From Pedobacter kyonggii (GTDB taxonomy: Bacteria; Bacteroidota; Bacteroidia; Sphingobacteriales; Sphingobacteriaceae), in contig NZ_SIXF01000003.1 in the NCBI RefSeq assembly GCF_004310665.1, positions 125,087-189,086 on the forward strand: a stretch of DNA of 64,000 nucleotides, written 5' to 3'. The notes under the pieces are model-generated. The model saw only the letters and a list, made by a program, of their open reading frames with translations, did not search any database and was not told the DNA's origin. The translations under genes and the position numbers were made by a program. Every line of letters starts with the position of its first letter. The first letter of the stretch is position 1. Below are positions 1 through 9,319 of this stretch, piece after piece.

Positions 1-2
1 TT

Positions 3-944
3 TACAATCGTCCTCAAGAAATTGACGAACTTTTAAACACCCTAACCAAGCAGACTTATTTGCAGTTTGAAGTTTTGGTTATTGAAGATGGTTCGAAAAA
101 CGATGCAAAGGCAATTGTTGCTTCTTATGCAGATAAACTGGACATTAAATATTACTTTAAAGAAAATGCCGGACAGGGTTTTGCCCGTAATTTTGGTTTC
201 GAAAAGGCCACAGGCGATTACTTTGTTGTTTTCGATTCAGATTGTTTAATTCCTGCAAACTACCTCGAAACGGTTAAAAACTATTTGTATGAGCATCATT
301 TAGATGCCTATGGCGGTCCGGATGCCGCACATGATAGTTTCACGCCTGTGCAAAAAGCAATTAGTTATGCCATGACATCGCCTTTCACCACTGGTGGCAT
401 CCGCGGAAACAAGCAGCACGTAGGCCAATTTCACCCACGCAGTTTTAACATGGGTGTTTCCCGTCAGGCCTGGGAGAAGGTAGGTGGTTTTATCCTGACC
501 CGATTGGGCGAAGATATCGAATATAGTATCCGTATCCACGAAAACGGTTTTAAAATCGGATTGATTCCAGATGCAAAGGTTTACCATAAACGCCGGACGA
601 GCTTTGGTCAGTTTTACAAACAGTTACACTTTTTTGGCAGGGCAAGGATTAATATTTACAAACATTTCCCAAAAGAATTAAAACTTGTACATTTTTTTCC
701 AGCGTTGTTTACATTGGGTTTTGGTTTCACCATTTTGTGTAACTTTATATATCCTCCATTGGCATATGTTTGTAACTTCTTCTTATTGATTTACTTTATG
801 TTGATATTTTTTCATTCATGGTCTGTAAATAAATCGTTAAAAGTTGCATTTTTGAGCATTATATCTTCATTTATCCAATTAACTGCTTATGGTTTAGGAT
901 TTATACAGGATTTATTTAAACGAGTGGTATTCAAACAACAATGA
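3..944 (+). CDS. Family 2 glycosyltransferase, 5' end cut by the window
   Basis: Transfers a sugar from a nucleotide-sugar donor, probably at the inner membrane. The reading frame is open from base 3, upstream of the first ATG at 60, so the true start lies outside the window. The GT-A fold is shown by VIEDGS near the front, the metal-binding VVFDSDC, and GEDIEYSIRI, which matches the acidic catalytic patch of GT2 enzymes. Two or three hydrophobic helices fill the C-terminal 80 residues. The TGA overlaps the ATG of the next gene (ATGA), so the two are translationally coupled. The family is sound; the acceptor and the polymer made cannot be read from the sequence. Confidence 0.88.
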   Translation, partial: YNRPQEIDELLNTLTKQTYLQFEVLVIEDGSKNDAKAIVASYADKLDIKYYFKENAGQGFARNFGFEKATGDYFVVFDSDCLIPANYLETVKNYLYEHHLDAYGGPDAAHDSFTPVQKAISYAMTSPFTTGGIRGNKQHVGQFHPRSFNMGVSRQAWEKVGGFILTRLGEDIEYSIRIHENGFKIGLIPDAKVYHKRRTSFGQFYKQLHFFGRARINIYKHFPKELKLVHFFPALFTLGFGFTILCNFIYPPLAYVCNFFLLIYFMLIFFHSWSVNKSLKVAFLSIISSFIQLTAYGLGFIQDLFKRVVFKQQ

Positions 945-1729
945 TAAATTATCTAAAAGAAAGTACGTTCGCCGTTAATGATGTAATTCAAAAGGCATGG
1001 AGCATTACCAAGAAACACTATTTCTCGATTGCTACGCTATGTTTTTTGATGTTTATCACCGCAAGCGCATCAAGCTTAATGGCCTTTTTTATTAAAGATG
1101 TAAGCAAGGCCTTGAGTGTAATCATGGTGATTATTTTTGTGCTGCTTTATTTTACCATTAATCTTTCGCTGTTTAAATACATTTTTCATTTAATGGACGA
1201 TGAAGAAAACGATGTGAAAATTGTAGATACCCTTCCAACCAGGCAACAGATTATCCGGTTCTTGGTAGCTACCCTTTATTTTGTGGGTTGTATTCTTGGT
1301 GTTTATCTGGTCGTAATTTTGGTTGCCTTTCCTTTTATTTATACTGGGATTAATGTGACAATTGTTAAAAATGTGGCCATTTCAGTTGGCATTATTGCTA
1401 TTTTTATCACTTGGTTAAGAATTTCGTTTTTCCCGTTTTTTATTATTGATAAAGGTGTAACGCCATTTGATTCGATTAAATTGAGTTTAGCTACCACTAA
1501 AGGAAATTTCACTAAGATTTTATTGTTATTGGTGGTTTTAGGAGGTGGGTACCTAATCTACCTGTTGCTAAACTACCTGCAATGGCCATTGGTGGCTTTT
1601 ATTGTAAATATTTTAAGTTCATTTATCATCGTTCCACTTTCGAGTGTAGCACTAACTGTTGCATACCGCAAAATTTCAAGCGAGTATAAAGGCGATGAGC
1701 ATCCAGATATTTTGCATAATATCGTTTAA
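941..1729 (+). CDS. Six-helix integral membrane protein of unknown function
   Basis: No catalytic motif is recognised. About six hydrophobic segments are visible (roughly residues 26-52, 57-83, 105-135, 147-170, 193-213 and 216-242), separated by short charged loops including an acidic DDEENDVK stretch. It overlaps the glycosyltransferase by four bases and is probably co-transcribed with it, so a role at the cell envelope is a fair guess. Its stop codon abuts the left arm of a long inverted repeat. Confidence 0.75.
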   Translation: MINYLKESTFAVNDVIQKAWSITKKHYFSIATLCFLMFITASASSLMAFFIKDVSKALSVIMVIIFVLLYFTINLSLFKYIFHLMDDEENDVKIVDTLPTRQQIIRFLVATLYFVGCILGVYLVVILVAFPFIYTGINVTIVKNVAISVGIIAIFITWLRISFFPFFIIDKGVTPFDSIKLSLATTKGNFTKILLLLVVLGGGYLIYLLLNYLQWPLVAFIVNILSSFIIVPLSSVALTVAYRKISSEYKGDEHPDILHNIV

Positions 1730-1830
1730 CCCCCCAGCCCCTGAAGGGGAGTTAAAAATCAGATTAAAATTTATGGAAAAAGAAAAGAACGGTAGAAAGG
1801 AAAAGTCCCCTTCAGGGGGTTGGGGGCTTA
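1728..1830. repeat. Long inverted repeat with C-rich arms overlapping a gene start
   Basis: The left arm (1728-1757) and right arm (1801-1830) are near reverse complements. Each has a C-run, a central CCCCTGAAGGGG-like palindrome and an A/T end. The right arm lies inside the coding frame of the GH3-type gene. The arrangement suggests a mobile intergenic repeat that landed at a gene junction. Confidence 0.75.
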
Positions 1831-3323
1831 AAGCAGCATTAAGTAAACCATTTGCGGCATTTGCAGTTTGGCAGATTAACAAATGGAAAAATAATGCCGT
1901 AAATGCTCAGCATAATATCCTGAAAAAGCTGATTGATGAGGCTAAAAATACTGCATTTGGAAAAGATCATCATTTCGCTGAGATTAAAACCTATGCTGAT
2001 TTTAAAAAACATGTTCCCGTTCAGGATTACGAAGGATTAAAACCCTATATAGATCGTGTAGTAGCAGGTGAAGCCGATGTACTTTGGAAAGGTAAACCAC
2101 TTTATTTCGCCAAAACATCGGGTACCACTTCAGGCGTAAAATATATTCCACTATCGAAAGAATCGATGCCTGAGCACATCAAAGCTGCCCGTAATGCCAT
2201 TTTAACTTATATTAATGAAACAGGCAAAGCTGATTTTGTAAATGGAAAAATGATCTTTTTACAGGGGAGTCCAGTTTTAAGTGTAAAACATGGAATCAAT
2301 GTAGGCCGTTTATCAGGTATTGTGGCGCACCATGTTCCTGCTTACCTGCAAAAGAACCGATTGCCTTCTTACGAAACCAATATTATAGAAGATTGGGAAG
2401 AAAAAGTTGATGCCATTGTTGAGGAAACCATTAATGAAAATATGACCTTGATTTCTGGTATTCCACCTTGGGTACAAATGTATTTCGATAAACTTTCCGA
2501 GAAATCGGGAGGTATGAAAATCGCTGAAATATTCAGGAATTTTAGCTTGTTTATTTATGGCGGTGTAAATTTTGAGCCTTATCGGGCAAAAATTGAACAA
2601 AGCATCGGGAAGAAAATTGATGCTATAGAAACTTACCCAGCTTCGGAGGGGTTTATTGCCTATCAGGATTCGCAGAAAGATAAAGGACTATTGTTACTGG
2701 CCGATGCAGGGATTTTTTACGAATTTGTTCCAGCTGATGAATATTACAACGATAATCCAACAAGGTTGTCGCTTGGGGAGGTTGAATTAGATACCAACTA
2801 TGCGTTAATTTTGAATACCAATGCAGGTTTATGGGGTTACAGCATTGGCGATACGGTGAAGTTTGTTACCAAGAATCCTTACAAAATTGTAGTAACAGGA
2901 CGAATAAAACATTTCATTTCTGCTTTTGGCGAACATGTAATAGGAGAAGAGGTAGAACAGGCAATTTTGAGTGTAGCCAATGAAGAACAGGTAGAAATTA
3001 CAGAATTTACAGTTGCACCCCAGGTTAATCCGGAAGCTGGCCAATTGCCTTATCACGAGTGGTTTGTAGAATTTTCGTCTGCACCAAAAGATATGGCAGC
3101 TTTTAGCAAAAAGGTTGATGAGGCTTTGCAAAAGAAAAATATTTATTACTTTGACCTGATTGAAGGAAACATCCTTCAGCCATTGATTATACGTATTTTG
3201 CAAAAAGATGCTTTTGTAAACTACATGAAAAGTGAAGGAAAGCTAGGTGGACAGAATAAAGTGCCACGCTTGAGCAATGATAGGAAGCTAGCAGATGGGT
3301 TGGAGAGGTATATTGTCAGTTAA
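1773..3323 (+). CDS. GH3 auxin-responsive promoter family protein (adenylate-forming enzyme)
   Basis: GH3-family enzymes activate a carboxylate with ATP and usually couple it to an amine; bacterial substrates are largely unknown. The family is recognised from the N-terminal KNTAFGKDH, the TSGTTSGVKYIPLS phosphate-binding loop, TYPASEGF, and NAGLWGYSIGDTVKF near residue 370. The frame is open from 1659, but the ATG at 1773 is the best start; it gives 516 residues, a usual length. Residues 11-18 of this start (around KSPSGGWG) are encoded by the right arm of an inverted repeat, so the native N-terminus has probably been replaced. It follows the glycosyltransferase/membrane pair in the same direction. 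Confidence 0.85.
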   Translation: MEKEKNGRKEKSPSGGWGLKAALSKPFAAFAVWQINKWKNNAVNAQHNILKKLIDEAKNTAFGKDHHFAEIKTYADFKKHVPVQDYEGLKPYIDRVVAGEADVLWKGKPLYFAKTSGTTSGVKYIPLSKESMPEHIKAARNAILTYINETGKADFVNGKMIFLQGSPVLSVKHGINVGRLSGIVAHHVPAYLQKNRLPSYETNIIEDWEEKVDAIVEETINENMTLISGIPPWVQMYFDKLSEKSGGMKIAEIFRNFSLFIYGGVNFEPYRAKIEQSIGKKIDAIETYPASEGFIAYQDSQKDKGLLLLADAGIFYEFVPADEYYNDNPTRLSLGEVELDTNYALILNTNAGLWGYSIGDTVKFVTKNPYKIVVTGRIKHFISAFGEHVIGEEVEQAILSVANEEQVEITEFTVAPQVNPEAGQLPYHEWFVEFSSAPKDMAAFSKKVDEALQKKNIYYFDLIEGNILQPLIIRILQKDAFVNYMKSEGKLGGQNKVPRLSNDRKLADGLERYIVS

Positions 3324-3331
3324 TCTTCCTC

Positions 3332-3462
3332 GGTTCGTGTCCTCACGAAACGAAATGAGAAAAAGTAGTTCGTGGAGATACGAACCACAGCATTGAGACA
3401 TAGGCAATTTTATTAAACAAATAGATTGCTTCAGCCTATGCAAGCCCAGCTTCGCAATGACG
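3332..3462. repeat. Intergenic repeat debris: 18-bp imperfect inverted repeat plus a partial interspersed repeat
   Basis: Arms at 3332-3349 and 3369-3386 match at about 14 of 18 positions when one is reverse-complemented and could form a hairpin between the GH3-type gene and dxr. Bases 3423-3462 resemble one end of the palindromic repeat at 59764-59858, sharing AGATTGCTTC and CGCAATGACG. No gene is seen in 3324-3546. Confidence 0.55.
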
Positions 3463-3546
3463 AAATATTGAAGAGAAGTAAGTGGACAACAAAATAATTA
3501 GATAAAATGCTTAATTAAACCTTAAGCGTTACGATATTAAAACGAT

Positions 3547-4707
3547 TTGAAAAGAATAACCATATTAGGTTCTACAGGAAGTATAGGTACACAAGCACTA
3601 GAAGTGGTAAGGGATCATCCCTCAACATTTAAAGTAGCTGTATTATCTGCCTTAAAGAATTCAGCATTACTTATTCAGCAGGCAATAGAATTTAAGCCGG
3701 ATGTAGTTGTAATCTGTGATGAGGGCAAGTACATTGAAGTGAAAAATGCTTTGTCGGCTTTGAATATTAAAGTTTTAGCAGGCGAAGCCGCATTGTCAGA
3801 AGTTGCGGCCTATGATGATAGTGATGTGGTATTAACGGCATTAATGGGCTCGGTAGGATTAAAACCTACTATTGCTGCCATTAAGGCTGGAAAAAATATT
3901 GCTTTGGCCAACAAAGAAACCTTGGTGGTAGCCGGCGAACTGATTACGCAACTGGCGACTGAGCACCAAGTTAAAATCTTACCAGTCGATTCGGAGCATT
4001 CTGCAATATTCCAATGTTTGGTAGGTGAGGAGCAGCATTCAATCGAAAAGATTTATTTAACAGCTTCGGGCGGACCATTCTTAGGCAAAACAAAAGATTT
4101 TTTATCTACAGTAAAAAAAGAGCAGGCTTTAAAACACCCCAACTGGGTGATGGGCGCAAAAATCACTATCGATTCTGCATCCCTAATGAATAAAGGCCTG
4201 GAGGTAATTGAGGCAAAATGGTTGTTTAATCTTGATGTAGATCAGATTGATGTAATTGTTCACCCTCAGTCTATCATCCATTCAATTGTTCAGTTTACCG
4301 ATGGATCTATGAAGGCACAAATGGGTGTTCCTGATATGAAATTGCCTATTCAGTATGCTTTAAATTATCCCAATAGGCTAAAAAACAATTTTAAGCGTTT
4401 TAATTTCTTAGATTATCCAAACTTTAGCTTTCAAAAGGCCGACGTGGAAACATTCAGGAATTTAGACCTGGCATTTACTTCTTTACGAAAAGGCGGGAAT
4501 ATGCCTTGTATTTTAAATGCTGCGAATGAAATTGTTGTAGCGGCATTTTTGAAGGATAAAATTGGTTTCCTACAGATGAGCGAGGTTATTGAACAGTGTA
4601 TGGAAGAAATCAGTTTTGTTGAAAAACCACAATTGAGCGATTATTTAGAAACTGACAAACATAGCCGTATCTTAGCCGGCGAATTAGTAACAAAAAGTAT
4701 AGTTTAA
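3547..4707 (+). CDS. dxr: 1-deoxy-D-xylulose 5-phosphate reductoisomerase
   Basis: Converts DXP to 2-C-methyl-D-erythritol 4-phosphate using NADPH and a divalent metal, the committed step of the MEP isoprenoid pathway in the cytoplasm. The N-terminal GSTGSIG is the NADPH-binding loop. ANKETLV, the metal-site region DSEHSAIFQ, TASGGPF and the HPQSIIHS loop are all present. At 386 residues it has the normal length. The start is TTG at 3547, giving the expected MKRITILGSTG N-terminus; no in-frame ATG is available upstream. It lies 29 bp before rseP, a common arrangement in bacteria. Confidence 0.96.
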   Translation: MKRITILGSTGSIGTQALEVVRDHPSTFKVAVLSALKNSALLIQQAIEFKPDVVVICDEGKYIEVKNALSALNIKVLAGEAALSEVAAYDDSDVVLTALMGSVGLKPTIAAIKAGKNIALANKETLVVAGELITQLATEHQVKILPVDSEHSAIFQCLVGEEQHSIEKIYLTASGGPFLGKTKDFLSTVKKEQALKHPNWVMGAKITIDSASLMNKGLEVIEAKWLFNLDVDQIDVIVHPQSIIHSIVQFTDGSMKAQMGVPDMKLPIQYALNYPNRLKNNFKRFNFLDYPNFSFQKADVETFRNLDLAFTSLRKGGNMPCILNAANEIVVAAFLKDKIGFLQMSEVIEQCMEEISFVEKPQLSDYLETDKHSRILAGELVTKSIV

Positions 4708-4736
4708 CATCTAACATAAAAATTTTATAAGAAAAT

Positions 4737-6125
4737 ATGAATGGATTGATTATGGCGGGGCAGCTGCTGCTCGGATTGTCTTTATTGGTAATATTACACG
4801 AATTAGGGCATTTCTTGGCAGCCAGAGCATTTGGTATTAAAGTAGAAAAGTTTTATTTATTTTTTGATGCCTGGGGTTTCAAGCTTTTTAGTTTCAAAAG
4901 AGGCGATGTTGAATATGGCGTGGGATGGTTGCCACTTGGCGGTTATGTAAAAATTGCCGGAATGATTGATGAGAGTATGGATACTGAGCAAATGGCCCAA
5001 CCTGCACAACCTTGGGAGTTCCGTTCTAAACCAGCCTGGCAACGTTTAATTGTAATGCTTGGTGGTATTATTGTAAATGTGATTGTAGGTATTTTTATCT
5101 TCTGGATGTTAACCTTCAACGTCGGGCAAAATTATACCGTTAACAGTAAATTGAATGATGGTATTTCTGTAGGTGCAATTGGTAAAGAAATCGGTTTGAA
5201 AAACGGAGATAAGATTTTGGCCATCAACGGCAACAAGTTAATCCGTTTTGAAGATGCTATATCAAGCAAAGTATTGTTTGATGGTGCGCAACTAACCATA
5301 TTAAGAGAGAATAAAACCCTTTATATCTCTGTTCCGGATACCATTTTAAACAAAATATCGAAAAACGATAAAGAGAATTTTATCTCGCCCCGATATGTCA
5401 TGGAGCGTGTAGATAAGGTAAGCGCGCCTGATGAAAAAGCAGATAAACCATCATTTTTTGATGGGCTATTTGGCAGAAAGTTCGAGAAACCAGTATATCC
5501 TGCCTACGCTGCCGGTATTAAACCAGGCGATAGCATTTTATCGGTTAATGGAAAACAGATTACTTTTTTCGATCAGTTTAAAGAAGAAGTTTCTACCAAT
5601 AAGTTAAAACCCATTACCATTAAGGCTTTGCGCATGGGAAAAGAGATAACATTCGATCTTAAAGTAGGTAAAGAGGGAACAATTGGAATTATTCCTAACC
5701 TAAAAATGCCTGAAACTGCGCATGTAGATTTTGGCTTTATAGAATCGTTACCGGTTGGTGCAACCATGGCATGGAGCACTTTTGTAGATAACGCAAAAGG
5801 CATTGGTAAAATGATTACCGGAAAGCTAAGTGCACGTAATATCAGCAGCCCGATTGGGATTGCCAAGGTATATGGCAGTACTTTCGACTGGGTTAAATTC
5901 TGGACTTTAACAGGATTAATCTCGATGGCATTGGCATTTATGAATTTATTGCCTATTCCAGGCTTAGACGGAGGCCATGTAGTGTTTCTTCTAATTGAGA
6001 TGGTACAACGTAAGCCGGTAAGCGAAAAAGTGCTGGAGAAGGCGCAAATTGTAGGTTTTGTAATCTTGATCTGTTTAATGGTGTTTGCTTTTGGTAATGA
6101 TATTCTAAAATCCTTCGGTAAGTAA
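4737..6125 (+). CDS. rseP: RIP zinc metalloprotease RseP (site-2 protease)
   Basis: A membrane-embedded protease that cleaves transmembrane segments, classically anti-sigma factors and signal-peptide remnants. The zinc motif HELGH is at residues 21-25 inside the first helix. The second metal-site motif, NLLPIPGLDGG, lies in the C-terminal membrane segment. Two PDZ-like regions sit between (about 135-200 and 245-320). Length 462 is typical of Bacteroidota RseP. It follows dxr, probably in one transcript, and a strong terminator hairpin lies after it. Anti-sigma substrates are plausible given the FecR protein at 61 kb, but that is inference. Confidence 0.95.
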   Translation: MNGLIMAGQLLLGLSLLVILHELGHFLAARAFGIKVEKFYLFFDAWGFKLFSFKRGDVEYGVGWLPLGGYVKIAGMIDESMDTEQMAQPAQPWEFRSKPAWQRLIVMLGGIIVNVIVGIFIFWMLTFNVGQNYTVNSKLNDGISVGAIGKEIGLKNGDKILAINGNKLIRFEDAISSKVLFDGAQLTILRENKTLYISVPDTILNKISKNDKENFISPRYVMERVDKVSAPDEKADKPSFFDGLFGRKFEKPVYPAYAAGIKPGDSILSVNGKQITFFDQFKEEVSTNKLKPITIKALRMGKEITFDLKVGKEGTIGIIPNLKMPETAHVDFGFIESLPVGATMAWSTFVDNAKGIGKMITGKLSARNISSPIGIAKVYGSTFDWVKFWTLTGLISMALAFMNLLPIPGLDGGHVVFLLIEMVQRKPVSEKVLEKAQIVGFVILICLMVFAFGNDILKSFGK

Positions 6126-6143
6126 AACCAAATTTATATAATT

Positions 6144-6190
6144 GCCGCAGATGCGCAGATTTGACGAAATCTGAACATCTGCGGCTTTTT
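6144..6190 (+). terminator. Rho-independent terminator after rseP
   Basis: A ten-base outer stem (6144-6153 with 6175-6184) and an inner stem (CAGATTT with AAATCTG) are followed by a run of T. The hairpin lies between rseP and hscB. Confidence 0.8.
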
Positions 6191-6204
6191 AATTTTTATA
6201 CATC

Positions 6205-6741
6205 ATGAGCGAAGCGAAACCAGCGACCAATTATTTCGATTTTTACGGGTTACCGATCCAGTTTAACCCAGATCAAAGTGCTGTTAAAACAAAATTTTAT
6301 GCATTTAGCAAGCAGTTTCATCCTGATTTTTATGCCAATGAAAGCGAAGATAAGCAGCAAGAGGTACTCGACCTGTCTACTTTGAACAATAAGGCTTACC
6401 AGACACTGAGTAATGCTAAAAAACGCTTAAAATACGTGCTCGAATTAAAAGGGATTGTAGAAACGGATGAAGGTTACCAACTGCCACAATCTTTTTTAAT
6501 GGAAATGATGGATGTAAATGAGGCTTTAATGGATTTGGAATTTGAGCCGGATCCCGAAAAGCTTGCGCAGGTAAAACGAGATGTTGATGCTATAGAAAAA
6601 GACCTGGCTAACGAATTGAATGATTTAATAGGCCATTTTGATAGCAACCCAACAGCATCCGATGAACTACTGCCATCGATTAAGGATAATTTTTACCGAC
6701 AGAAGTACGTCGATCGGATCAGGGAGCGATTGGTGAAATAG
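6205..6741 (+). CDS. hscB: Fe-S protein assembly co-chaperone HscB
   Basis: J-type co-chaperone that brings the IscU/SufU scaffold to an Hsp70 during iron-sulfur cluster transfer. The N-terminal J domain carries the HPD tripeptide in QFHPDFY at about residues 38-40. The C-terminal helical domain (about 95-175) fits the HscB oligomerisation domain, and 178 residues is normal. The cysteines of the eukaryotic N-terminal zinc extension are absent, as expected in bacteria. It stands apart from other isc genes here. Confidence 0.9.
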   Translation: MSEAKPATNYFDFYGLPIQFNPDQSAVKTKFYAFSKQFHPDFYANESEDKQQEVLDLSTLNNKAYQTLSNAKKRLKYVLELKGIVETDEGYQLPQSFLMEMMDVNEALMDLEFEPDPEKLAQVKRDVDAIEKDLANELNDLIGHFDSNPTASDELLPSIKDNFYRQKYVDRIRERLVK

Positions 6742-7011
6742 GTGCGGATGGAAGAGCTCTGATGGAAAATGAATGAGGGCGTTACTCCGTAAAGTCAGGT
6801 GTCAGAGGTCCGAAGACAAAAGTTCAAGGTTGTCAGTCTGATCGGAGTCGAAGGCTAACTTCGTGTGCTTTGCGCCTTCACTCTGTGCTCTTTGCGGTTA
6901 AGCTCGAAACGTTCCGCCTTCGACCTTTATAAAACACCCGATTGTAAAATCATTTTTTAGTTTTTGATAGGCAAAAGCTTTGTTTTACTTTCGGAGCAAA
7001 CAATCAGATCA

Positions 7012-7308
7012 ATGAATAGTTCCCTTTCTATTTTCCGCAAAGTGGCCGTGGCAGAAGGCATATCCTATCTGCTTTTATTATTTGTAGCCATGCCGTTAAA
7101 GTATTTTGCAGATCTTCCTTTGTATGTAAAATATACAGGATGGGCCCACGGGTTATTATTTGTATTATATGCTGCTACATTAATTTTGGCCTGGCAAGAA
7201 CAAAAATGGAAGTTTGGTAAAGCTGTTTTAATTTTTCTTGCTTCTTTACTTCCTTTCGCACCTTTCATAGTAGATCGAAAACTAAAAGATGAAAGAGCGC
7301 TAAACTAA
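7012..7308 (+). CDS. DUF3817 small integral membrane protein
   Basis: About 98 residues with three hydrophobic segments. The pattern KVAVAEGISYLLLL, then PLKYF, then GWAHGLLFVLY matches the DUF3817 family of small membrane proteins, whose function is unknown. The frame extends to 6964, but the ATG at 7012 gives the family's usual N-terminus. The 270 bp upstream carry repeat-like sequence (a stretch around 6860-6905) and no gene. Confidence 0.8.
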   Translation: MNSSLSIFRKVAVAEGISYLLLLFVAMPLKYFADLPLYVKYTGWAHGLLFVLYAATLILAWQEQKWKFGKAVLIFLASLLPFAPFIVDRKLKDERALN

Positions 7309-7357
7309 TTGCCTGTTACGCAAATTACTTACCTTAGTGTTATATGTGCTCTAACAA

Positions 7358-8557
7358 ATGATCGCCAGAGGTAGGTTAGATATTCGTTTTACCGAACTTT
7401 TTAAAGCGGCATTATACTGTATTGGTAGCGCTTGCAGTTTTAAAAAAGAACAGCCCCAGTTTCCTGAAGGGCAGTTGCCCTGTCTTTCTGTTCGTACAGG
7501 TTTATATCTCGTATTAGAAGCACTAAATCTTGAACCTGGTGACGAAATACTGGTTGCAGATATTAATATCCCTGATATGTTTGCAATCATCGCTGCCTGT
7601 CATTTAAAAGTTGTACCATTACCTATAGATAAAAATACACTAGGTATATCCGCCGGGCAGATAGAGGCCACTATTACGCCTAAAACAAAGCTGTTGCTCA
7701 TTACCCATTTATTTGGTGCCGTAATGGATACCGAAGCACTGCTTAACATGGCTAAATTGCATAATCTGATCGTAATAGAAGATTGTGCACAAGCTTATGA
7801 TGGAGTTTATGAAGGTAATTTAAAATCGGACGTGGTATTGTTCAGTTTTGGACTGATTAAGACAAATACAGCGTTAAGCGGTGCGATACTTCATATCAGA
7901 CACGAGCAGTTACTGGCTGCGGTAAAAATATTGAATAATAGGTTGCCGGTGCAAAAAGGTGATCGGTATTTCAAAAAAATAATTAATGCTACCCTGATTA
8001 AGATACTTACCGCAAGATGGCCATTTACTATAGCTTATTGGCTTTGCAAGCAATCTGGTAAAGACTTTGATGCGCTTATTACTGGTTTTACAAGAGGTTT
8101 TCCTGGTACAGATGTAATGGAGAAAATCAAATACAGACCATGTTATGCCAATTTGTGCATGTTGCAACATAAATTGAGTGATTTTAATCAATCTCATATT
8201 CATAAAAGGAAGATACTGGTAAACGAATTATTATTGAATGTTGATCTGCTAAATATTGTTGGTGCTGCAAACTTAAGGCATACAAACTGGGTAATTCCGA
8301 TAGTAGCGGCTAATCCATCACTGTTAATCGATAAATTAAGAGAAAAAGGATTCGATGCCACTTCAAAAGCTTCCAGTTTAGTTAAGATAGGATTTCCCAG
8401 TTTGTCGTTAAAAACCTCAAATGAGTTAACCCTTCAAAATTTAGTTTATCTGCCAATGGATATGAAAATGAGTAAAAAAGAAGTTAAACAATTGAATCAG
8501 TTGTTATTAGATAATCTGTTAAGTGGTGGAGGTTTTAGTAAATCAGATCAGACATAA
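7358..8557 (+). CDS. DegT/DnrJ/EryC1-type PLP aminotransferase-like protein
   Basis: Members of this family transaminate keto-sugars of nucleotide-linked sugars. Visible hallmarks are SVRTGLYLVLEAL (start of the PLP domain), GDEILVADINIPD, IVIEDCAQAYDG (the Asp that contacts the pyridine nitrogen) and SFGLIKTNTALSGA, where the Lys is the expected PLP-binding residue. The usual GxxKxxxxGEGG wording is loose, so the protein is divergent. No other nucleotide-sugar gene is adjacent, and the acceptor is unknown. Confidence 0.72.
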   Translation: MIARGRLDIRFTELFKAALYCIGSACSFKKEQPQFPEGQLPCLSVRTGLYLVLEALNLEPGDEILVADINIPDMFAIIAACHLKVVPLPIDKNTLGISAGQIEATITPKTKLLLITHLFGAVMDTEALLNMAKLHNLIVIEDCAQAYDGVYEGNLKSDVVLFSFGLIKTNTALSGAILHIRHEQLLAAVKILNNRLPVQKGDRYFKKIINATLIKILTARWPFTIAYWLCKQSGKDFDALITGFTRGFPGTDVMEKIKYRPCYANLCMLQHKLSDFNQSHIHKRKILVNELLLNVDLLNIVGAANLRHTNWVIPIVAANPSLLIDKLREKGFDATSKASSLVKIGFPSLSLKTSNELTLQNLVYLPMDMKMSKKEVKQLNQLLLDNLLSGGGFSKSDQT

Positions 8558-8626
8558 AAAGAAGTAAATAAAATTTGCGAGTTATGTGCTTAATTTATAC
8601 ATTTGCATCCCGCTGAATAAGCAAAT

Positions 8627-8706
8627 GCCCAGCTGGCGGAATTGGTAGACGCGCTGGTCTCAAACACCTGTGGGAAACCGTGCCGGTTCGACTCCGGCGC
8701 TGGGTA
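8627..8706 (+). tRNA. tRNA-Leu (anticodon CAA)
   Basis: Folds as a class II tRNA. Acceptor arms GCCCAGC and GCTGGGT pair with one G-U. The D loop contains AATTGGTAGA, a short variable arm (TGTGGG...) follows the anticodon stem, and the T arm carries GGTTCGACTCC. The anticodon loop is CTCAAAC, giving CAA for UUG. The anticodon stem has one U-U mismatch. CCA is not encoded. Confidence 0.95.
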
Positions 8707-8709
8707 CAG

Positions 8710-8742
8710 CCCCTTTTTACGCAAGTAAAGAGGGGTTTTTTT
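8710..8742 (+). terminator. Terminator after tRNA-Leu
   Basis: A CCCCTTTTTA / TAAAGAGGGG stem with a short loop is followed by seven T. It begins four bases past the tRNA. Confidence 0.85.
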
Positions 8743-8855
8743 AGTTTTACACCTGCCCATTGTGTCAAAAACGAGGATTTTGACGGTTCGATTTCCGGTT
8801 AGGATATATGAAACAATCCAGCCGTACTAAGGTCGAACCGCAGTGCTAGATTGGC

Positions 8856-8884
8856 AAGGCGCTAACAATATCCTAGCGCCTTTT
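8856..8884. terminator. Hairpin with T-run, possible bidirectional terminator
   Basis: GGCGCTA pairs with TAGCGCC around a short loop, followed by TTTT on the plus strand. It lies just past the stop of the minus-strand DUF1348 gene. Confidence 0.55.
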
Positions 8885-8905
8885 AAACATTAGTGTTTAT
8901 CTATT

Positions 8906-9319
8906 TTATAGAATTCGATCTTTTTCATCAATGGCCAGATCATTGATGCTTGCGAACCGTTTCTCCATTAGCCCGTATTTATCAAATTCCCAAAGCTCAT
9001 TCCCAAAGCTGCGGAACCATTGACCTTGATGGTCATGCCATTCATATTCAAAGCGAACCGCTATACGGTTGTCAGTAAATGCCCAAAGTTCTTTTTTCAG
9101 CTTGTAGTCAAGTTCATTCTCCCATTTGTTTGCTAAAAATACTTTGACTTCTTCACGGCCCGAGATAAATTCCGACCGATTGCGCCATTCTGTATTAAGG
9201 GTATAAGCCATGCATACTACTTCAGGATTGCGGCTATTCCATGCGCGCTCTGCAAGCATAACTTTCTTCACCGCGGAGTCGTAGCTAAACGGTGGTACTG
9301 GATTTTTAATTTCCATCAA
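8906..9319 (-). CDS. DUF1348 / SnoaL-like (NTF2-fold) protein
   Basis: A compact protein of 137 residues. The series [43 protein letters not shown] and [18 protein letters not shown] is characteristic of the DUF1348 branch of the NTF2-like fold. The biochemical role is not established. It stands alone between tRNA-Leu and the alpha/beta hydrolase. Confidence 0.85.
   Translation of the reverse strand: MMEIKNPVPPFSYDSAVKKVMLAERAWNSRNPEVVCMAYTLNTEWRNRSEFISGREEVKVFLANKWENELDYKLKKELWAFTDNRIAVRFEYEWHDHQGQWFRSFGNELWEFDKYGLMEKRFASINDLAIDEKDRIL

Noticed and set aside
8770-8850. tRNA-like GGTTCGATTTCCGG text after tRNA-Leu
   Set aside because: No acceptor or anticodon stem can be formed around it.
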